Shown piece after piece: positions 59,700 to 64,000 of a DNA stretch of 64,000 bases (positions are counted from its first letter, which is position 1; every line of letters begins with the position of its first letter). Where the stretch lies: NCBI GenBank assembly GCA_043392685.1, contig JBHZGM010000012.1; one strand, 5' to 3'. A program made the position numbers and the translations under genes. The notes under the pieces are model-generated. The model had not been told where the DNA came from. It did no database searches and worked only from the letters and a program-made list of their open reading frames with translations. Source of the stretch: Metapseudomonas sp043392685. Its GTDB lineage: Bacteria; Pseudomonadota; Gammaproteobacteria; Pseudomonadales; Pseudomonadaceae.

Positions 59700-60473
59700 T
59701 CAGTGGCGGGTGCCGAGATAGGCGGCGATCACCTCGGGATTCTGGCGCACCTCGTCCGGCGGGCCGTCGCCGATCTTGCGGCCGTAGTCGAGCACCATGA
59801 CGTGGTCGGAGAGGTTCATCACCACGCCGATGTCGTGCTCGATCAATACCACGGTGGTGCCGAACTCGCGGTTGATGTCGAGGATGAAGCGGCTCATTTC
59901 AGCCTTCTCCTCGGCGTTCATCCCGGCCATGGGTTCGTCCAGCAACAGCAGGCGCGGCTCGGCGGCCAGGGCGCGGGCCAGCTCTACACGCTTCTGCAAG
60001 CCGTAGGGCAGTTTGCCCACCGTTGCATCGCGCCATTGCTGAATACGCAGAAACGCCAGCACCCGCTCAGCCGCTTCGCGCTGCCGATCGTCCTCGACAG
60101 CAGCACGCCCCACACGCAACGCCTGCTCCAGCCAGGTAGCACGACGTTTCAGGTTGCGCCCGGTGAGCACGTTGTCGAGCACGCTCATGCCCTTGAACAA
60201 GGCGATGTTCTGAAAGGTGCGAGCGATGCCGCCCAGCGCCGCATCATGGGGATGCATGCTTCGCCGGGCATGGCCGTCGAAACGGATCGCCCCCTGCTGC
60301 GGCTGATACACGCCATTGATGACGTTGAGCAGCGAGCTCTTGCCCGCACCATTGGGACCGATCAATGCGCAGATTTCCCCTTCGGCCACGGCAAAGCTGA
60401 TGTCGCTGATGGCTTTGACACCTTTGAATGACAGCGAAATATCGTGCAGTTCCAGCAGAGCCGCAGCACTCAT
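59700..60473 (-). CDS. LIV-type ABC transporter ATP-binding protein (LivG-like)
   Basis: A 257-residue ATPase of the LivG group. Walker A is GPNGAGKSS, the signature region KLPYGLQKRVELARAL, and Walker B LLLLDEPMAGMN, with the LivG-type insert ARRSMHPHDAALGGIARTFQNIALF. The ATG at 60473 has AAGGA 8 nt upstream; a longer frame to 60515 lacks a site. It follows the acyl-CoA-synthetase-like gene by 11 nt. Confidence 0.9.
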   Translation of the reverse strand: MSAAALLELHDISLSFKGVKAISDISFAVAEGEICALIGPNGAGKSSLLNVINGVYQPQQGAIRFDGHARRSMHPHDAALGGIARTFQNIALFKGMSVLDNVLTGRNLKRRATWLEQALRVGRAAVEDDRQREAAERVLAFLRIQQWRDATVGKLPYGLQKRVELARALAAEPRLLLLDEPMAGMNAEEKAEMSRFILDINREFGTTVVLIEHDIGVVMNLSDHVMVLDYGRKIGDGPPDEVRQNPEVIAAYLGTRH

Positions 60474-60484
60474 CTTTCTTTTCC

Positions 60485-61615
60485 TTATACGGGTTGCAGC
60501 AGACCCTGCGGCCACTCGCTGACGGGACTTTCACGCGCGTCTTGCCAGCGTTCCGCCGCCGACCAGTTGCGCACCTCAACACCCAGCCCGCCGAACAGCT
60601 GCCGGACTTCGTCGCTCAAGGGCGCCCCCACGACAAGCGCGACTCGCGTGCGGGAAAACCCCAGCACGTCGCGCAGCGGCCGGCGTACCAGCCAGCCTCC
60701 GATCAGGCGTTGAGCAATGCTGCCTTGCGGTCGCAGTGCCCAATCCACCAATTGCCGACGCAGGCTGCCCGGCAACGGCAGGCGCCGACTCACCTGCTCA
60801 TGCAGGCGGCCATAGGTTTCACGGGTGCCCAGCACCAGGCTCGGGCCCAGTTCGCGGCGGTCCTGATCGCGGGTTTCCAGGCGCTCCGGGAAGTTCAGGC
60901 GGAACCCGGCCAACAGCCAGGGCGCCAGCAGATAACGCGCCTGCCCACTGGCCGCAAAGGCGCGGGCGGCCAGGGCCTCTTCACGCTCCGTGAGCCGTTC
61001 GCCCTGCACCAGCCGCACGCCTTCGTGCAGCAGTTCGGTATGGCTGAAGAGCTGGCGTTCAACCACAGGCTCTCCACGCCGGTAAAAGGCAAACGCAGGC
61101 GCTCCGGCCTGCGCCTGCGGTGCTTCCTGCACAGCACCAGCCGTCCTTAGCAGTGCGTAATCCAGCGCCTGCGCGCGTACCTCCTTGTCGGCCAGTCCCC
61201 GGCCATCGGCATAAACCAGCCATCCCGGCTGCAAGCCGGCTTCACGCAGGCGCTGAATTTCTTCCAATCCTTCTGCCAGAACGAACGCAACGCCCGCCTC
61301 ACGCAGCGCAGCAGCCTGATCCTCCGGGTTGTCCAATGGATCAAACAGCGCTGCCACACCGCCCAGCCATTGCGCAGCCAAAGAGGCATACAGCGCTTCC
61401 GGGCGTGGCCGGCTGACAATCACCAGCTGCGCGCCTGCGGCAAACCCGGCGGCACGCAAGGCGGCGGCCAGTGCCTGCACCTCAGCCTCGACCTGAGCCC
61501 AGCTCTGCACCTGCCAGATCCCCAGGCGCTTGTGGCGCAGGGCAATGGCAGCCGGGCGCTGACGGGCCTGTTCAGCCAGCCAGTGCACCAGCGTATTTGG
61601 CGTTGCGTCACTCAT
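60485..61615 (-). CDS. Truncated acyl-CoA synthetase-like (ANL-fold) protein
   Basis: A 376-residue protein resembling the N-terminal domain of AMP-forming acyl-CoA synthetases (TLVHWLAEQARQRPAAIALR, then WAQVEAEVQALAAALRAAG). The ATP-binding motif normally reading YTSGTTGxPKG is replaced by FAFYRRGEPVVERQLFSH (about 175-192). The chain ends where the Y-G-x-T-E motif should be (LGVEVRNWSAAE), and the whole C-terminal lid is missing. It should therefore not activate acids. No frameshift is seen in its coding sequence. It lies between sfnG (8 nt) and the LivG-like gene (11 nt). Full-length synthetases often accompany LIV-type transporters, so this may be a reduced relative. Confidence 0.75.
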   Translation of the reverse strand: MSDATPNTLVHWLAEQARQRPAAIALRHKRLGIWQVQSWAQVEAEVQALAAALRAAGFAAGAQLVIVSRPRPEALYASLAAQWLGGVAALFDPLDNPEDQAAALREAGVAFVLAEGLEEIQRLREAGLQPGWLVYADGRGLADKEVRAQALDYALLRTAGAVQEAPQAQAGAPAFAFYRRGEPVVERQLFSHTELLHEGVRLVQGERLTEREEALAARAFAASGQARYLLAPWLLAGFRLNFPERLETRDQDRRELGPSLVLGTRETYGRLHEQVSRRLPLPGSLRRQLVDWALRPQGSIAQRLIGGWLVRRPLRDVLGFSRTRVALVVGAPLSDEVRQLFGGLGVEVRNWSAAERWQDARESPVSEWPQGLLQPV

Positions 61616-61623
61616 CCTGCACC

Positions 61624-62718
61624 TCAGGCCACGGCTTTCTCGGCGGTTTTGCCGGATTCCAGTTCGCGCACCAGCGGCAGCACATGCTTGCCGAAGTACT
61701 CCACCTCTTCCTGGAAGTGCAGGAAGCCGGAGAGGATCAGGTCGACGCCCACAGCCTTGAGCGCGACGATGCGCTCGGCGATCTGTTGCGGGGTGCCGAT
61801 CAGGTTGGTCTTGAAGCCGTCGTTGTACTGCACCAGATCCTCGAAGGTGGATTTGGCCCAGTTGCCCTCGCCTTCAGGGCTCGCGGCACCGGCGTTCTTC
61901 ACCTCGGCACCGAAGGCGTTGACCGCTTCCGGGTTAGCCTTGTCGATGATTTCCTGCAGCACGGCGCGGGCTTCTTCCTCGGTATCGCGGGCGATGATGA
62001 AGGCGTTCACCCCGATCTTCACCGAATGGCCATTGGCCGCGGCCTTGGCGCGGATGTCATCGACCTGGGCCTTGATGCCTGCCACCGTGTTGCCGTTGGT
62101 GAAGTACCAGTCGGACACGCGGGACGCCATGTCACGCGCGGCACGCGAGCTGCCACCCTGGAAGATTTCCGGGTGCGGCTGCTGCAGCGGCTTGGGCTTC
62201 AAGCTGTAGTCGCGGAAGCGGTAGAAGTCACCGTTGAAGGTGAAGTTGTCCTGCGTCCAGATGCCCTTCAGCGCACGGATGAACTCTTCGGAACGGCGAT
62301 AGCGCTCGTCATGCTCCAGCCACGATTCACCGATGGCGTGGAACTCGCCCTTGAACCAGCCGGACACCACGTTGATGGCGATGCGGCCATTGGTCAGGTG
62401 GTCGATGGTCGCCAGCTGCTTGGCGGCCAGCGCCGGATTCCACGGGCCGGGAAGAATGGCGGCGATCACCTTGAGCTTCTCGGTGGCAGCCAGCAGCGCG
62501 TGGCTGATGGCCACCGACTCGTGCTGGAACTCGGCACCGTAACCGGCGGTAAAACGAATCTGCGACAGGGCGTACTCAAAACCTGCCTTCTCGGCGGTTT
62601 GCGCCAGCCTACGGTTGTAATCGATATCCCAGCTGGTGCGCTGCTCGATGTTGCTGACCACCAGGCCACCGCTGACGTTGGGTACCCAGTAGGCGAATTT
62701 GATCGGTTGTTGGCTCAT
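61624..62718 (-). CDS. sfnG: Dimethylsulfone monooxygenase SfnG
   Basis: A 364-residue LLM-class FMNH2-dependent monooxygenase that converts dimethyl sulfone to methanesulfinate. The start KFAYWVPNVSGGLVVSNIEQRTSWD, then FTAGYGAEFQHESVAISHALLAATE and AINVVSGWFKGEFHAIG, are characteristic of SfnG. The ATG at 62718 is used because it gives the family N-terminus; a longer frame to 62868 enters sfnF. It lies 28 nt after sfnF, the order known as sfnFG. Its product feeds MsuD-type steps encoded across the convergent operon. Confidence 0.93.
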   Translation of the reverse strand: MSQQPIKFAYWVPNVSGGLVVSNIEQRTSWDIDYNRRLAQTAEKAGFEYALSQIRFTAGYGAEFQHESVAISHALLAATEKLKVIAAILPGPWNPALAAKQLATIDHLTNGRIAINVVSGWFKGEFHAIGESWLEHDERYRRSEEFIRALKGIWTQDNFTFNGDFYRFRDYSLKPKPLQQPHPEIFQGGSSRAARDMASRVSDWYFTNGNTVAGIKAQVDDIRAKAAANGHSVKIGVNAFIIARDTEEEARAVLQEIIDKANPEAVNAFGAEVKNAGAASPEGEGNWAKSTFEDLVQYNDGFKTNLIGTPQQIAERIVALKAVGVDLILSGFLHFQEEVEYFGKHVLPLVRELESGKTAEKAVA

Positions 62719-62746
62719 TGCTGTTGACTCCTGTGGTCCTGGGAAT

Positions 62747-63301
62747 TCAGGCCGCGCGAACGGCCGGGCGATGAAAGAACGCTGCGACCGGGTCGAGCGC
62801 ACGCTCGATGCGCTCGAACTGTGCCGGGTCTGCGAGGTGGTAATCGTCGAAGGCCTCGGGGGTGGCATACAGGCCGTACGGCAAGGTGTGCGCCTGGAAG
62901 AAGGCGAACAGCGGGCGCAGCTGGTGGTCGATCACCAGTGCATGGCGCTCGCTGCCCCCGGTGGCGGCCAGCAACACCGGCACACCCTTGAGGGCCTGGT
63001 AATCCACCAGGTCGAAGAAGTGCTTGAACAGGCCGGTGTAGGAGGCCCGGTACACCGGGCTGCCGGCGATGATCAGGTCGGCCTCCTCCACCGCACACAG
63101 ATGCGGCAGCAGCTGTGCAGAAGCGCTGTCGCGCTCCAGCGAACCGGCCAGCGCACCACCCAGTTCGGCGATGCGCACCCAGTGCAGGTCGATCTGCAGG
63201 CGCTGTTGCAGGCGCTCCACCAGTACCTTCAACAGGGCATGGGTGCGCGACAGATCGCGCAGGCTGCCCGACACCACGACCACCTTGATTGCCTGACTCA
63301 T
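62747..63301 (-). CDS. sfnF: NAD(P)H-dependent FMN reductase SfnF
   Basis: A 184-residue FMN reductase of the MsuE/SsuE group, with KVVVVSGSLRDLSRTHALLKVL, then DLIIAGSPVYRASYTGLFKHFFDLVDYQAL and LLAATGGSERHALVIDHQLRPLFAFF. It would supply FMNH2 to SfnG. It is the first gene of the long minus-strand operon and has a sigma-54-like promoter 46-62 nt upstream. The window therefore has two such reductases, SfnE and SfnF, which share their core segments. Confidence 0.9.
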   Translation of the reverse strand: MSQAIKVVVVSGSLRDLSRTHALLKVLVERLQQRLQIDLHWVRIAELGGALAGSLERDSASAQLLPHLCAVEEADLIIAGSPVYRASYTGLFKHFFDLVDYQALKGVPVLLAATGGSERHALVIDHQLRPLFAFFQAHTLPYGLYATPEAFDDYHLADPAQFERIERALDPVAAFFHRPAVRAA

Positions 63302-63347
63302 CCAGACCTCTCGCCCAATGGCGCTGCGTTGCTTTGCAGGGGGTCAG

Positions 63348-63363
63348 AGCAGCAACCGTGCCA
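63348..63363 (-). promoter_or_regulatory. Sigma-54 promoter of sfnFG and the LIV operon
   Basis: On the minus strand the sequence is TGGCACGGTTGCTGCT. The -24 TGGCACG is perfect, and the -12 GC is at the right spacing although the box is CTGC. It lies 46 nt before the sfnF ATG. Confidence 0.7.
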
Positions 63364-63437
63364 AAATAAAAATCCCTTTAAAATCAAATAGCTAGATAAA
63401 TACAGCGGAGAAGGCCGGATGCCTGGCGAATAGCAAC

Positions 63438-63467
63438 CTGTTGAACGACTGTCGCTGGGCCAACAGT
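63438..63467. promoter_or_regulatory. Candidate SfnR site on the sfnF side
   Basis: CTGTTG (63438-63443) and CAACAG (63461-63466) face each other over 17 nt. Read on the minus strand, the left part is TCGTTCAACAG, an 11-mer identical to 50387-50397 before sfnE. It ends about 75 nt from the sfnF -24 box. Confidence 0.5.
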
Positions 63468-63499
63468 TACTCCTGCCCACGTCCGGACACGAGCCCCGG

Positions 63500-63524
63500 G
63501 ACTGCTGTCCGTCGAACAACAGTC
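63500..63524. promoter_or_regulatory. Candidate SfnR site on the sfnB-like side
   Basis: Inverted repeat GACTGCTGT (63500-63508) and ACAACAGTC (63516-63524), with 8 of 9 positions matching. It holds another CAACAGT. It ends 83 nt before the -24 box at 63607. Confidence 0.5.
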
Positions 63525-63606
63525 GTCCAGCAACCTGCCCCGCCAGCCACAGCAGCCAGGATTCGGAGAAACATCTAAGCAACTGATAAAAAAGGGATTT
63601 TTAGAA

Positions 63607-63622
63607 AGGCACGGAGCTTGCT
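63607..63622 (+). promoter_or_regulatory. Sigma-54 promoter of the sfnB-like gene
   Basis: AGGCACGGAGCTTGCT matches the -24/-12 consensus at all core positions except the first base. It lies 39 nt before the ATG at 63661. The rest of the 359-bp gap, apart from the sites listed, holds nothing recognisable. Confidence 0.75.
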
Positions 63623-63660
63623 CCGGACGCTGGGTCAGCCGCCAACCAAGGAGACCCGCG

Positions 63661-64000
63661 ATGACCGCCCAGCAGCATCTGCCCCAGCTTTCAACCGGCA
63701 CCGATTACGAGTCGCTCGCCGCCCGCTTCCGTCCGATCTTCGCCCGCATCGCCGAGGGCGCACTGGAGCGCGAGCGCACCCGCAGCCTGCCCCACGAGCC
63801 CATCCGCTGGCTCAAGGAGGCCGGTTTCGGCGCCGTGCGCGTACCCCGGGAGCACGGTGGCGCCGGAGCCTCGCTGCCCCAGCTGATCCAGCTGTTGATC
63901 GAACTGGCCGAGGCCGACTCGAACATCCCGCAGGCCCTGCGCGGTCACTTCGCCTTCGTCGAAGACCGCCTCAACGCCCACGCCGGAACCAGCCAGGAGA
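63661..64000 (+). CDS. SfnB/DszC-like acyl-CoA dehydrogenase-fold protein (partial)
   Basis: The first 113 residues of a protein cut by the window end. ATG at 63661 has AAGGAG 7 nt upstream. The visible N-terminal helical domain contains HEPIRWLKEAGFGAVRVPREHGGAGASLPQLIQLLIELAEADSNIPQALRGHF, the pattern of the acyl-CoA dehydrogenase fold and of SfnB/DszC-like sulfur-acquisition flavoproteins. Its sigma-54 promoter and divergence from sfnF support a role in sulfur scavenging. The catalytic part is not visible, so the exact branch is open. Confidence 0.8.
   Translation, partial: MTAQQHLPQLSTGTDYESLAARFRPIFARIAEGALERERTRSLPHEPIRWLKEAGFGAVRVPREHGGAGASLPQLIQLLIELAEADSNIPQALRGHFAFVEDRLNAHAGTSQE

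Noticed and set aside
55479..60473. The LIV-type importer as a plain branched-chain amino acid system
   Set aside because: It has no LivJ/LivK-type binding protein of the classic form, and it sits in an operon headed by sfnF and sfnG. The substrate is left open.

Overview
The window looks like Pseudomonas chromosome. GC is high, the RBSs are purine-rich, and the gene families are typical Pseudomonas ones (pob/pch, sfn/msu, YbiT, RND efflux, many chemotaxis transducers). No tRNA, rRNA, insertion sequence or CRISPR array was seen. The first third reads as core genome. The part from about 21.5 kb onward is a run of accessory metabolic modules.

Layout. 1-9.2 kb: partial PilT/PilU-type pilus ATPase, PpiC-like isomerase, two small envelope proteins, YbiT-type ABC-F ATPase, AzoR, a DUF1993 protein, a LysR regulator, a YhhS-like MFS carrier, an MmcQ/YjbR protein and a glycolipid-binding-family protein. 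9.3-15.2 kb: RND efflux pair and an ABC-2 exporter. 15.3-20.9 kb: GST, an HBM-type chemoreceptor and a P2A-type cation ATPase. 20.9-21.5 kb: dispersed repeat DNA.

21.5-34.7 kb is an aromatic module. pchA-pchC-pchX-pchF oxidise p-cresol to 4-hydroxybenzoate, and pobA (with pobR) makes protocatechuate. An outer-membrane SphA-like protein, a XylR/DmpR-like sigma-54 activator, a small cytochrome c and a chemoreceptor without a sensor domain accompany it. Two sigma-54-like promoters in this module share an upstream motif at the same distance. PchX carries a twin-arginine signal while PchF has none, and an extra TatA gene lies next to pobA.

35.4-45.7 kb is a probable quaternary-amine module: a BCCT transporter divergent from a six-gene operon (Rieske oxygenase, aldehyde dehydrogenase, rubredoxin-rubredoxin reductase fusion, FAD amine oxidase-like protein, cupin, MFS carrier), with a GcvA-like LysR nearby. 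45.9-49.8 kb encodes a large multicopper oxidase and a Sco-cytochrome c fusion.

50.3-64 kb is an organosulfur-scavenging island: sfnE-sfnC-sfnR-msuD plus an amidohydrolase-fold protein on the plus strand, then on the minus strand sfnF-sfnG followed without a break by a truncated acyl-CoA-synthetase-like protein and a complete LIV-type ABC importer. A partial SfnB/DszC-like gene starts divergently from sfnF. Both control regions have sigma-54 promoters and repeated CAACAGT half-sites. The fusion of sulfone oxidation with a LIV-type importer and two apparently catalytically dead enzyme-fold proteins is the best candidate here for an undescribed system.
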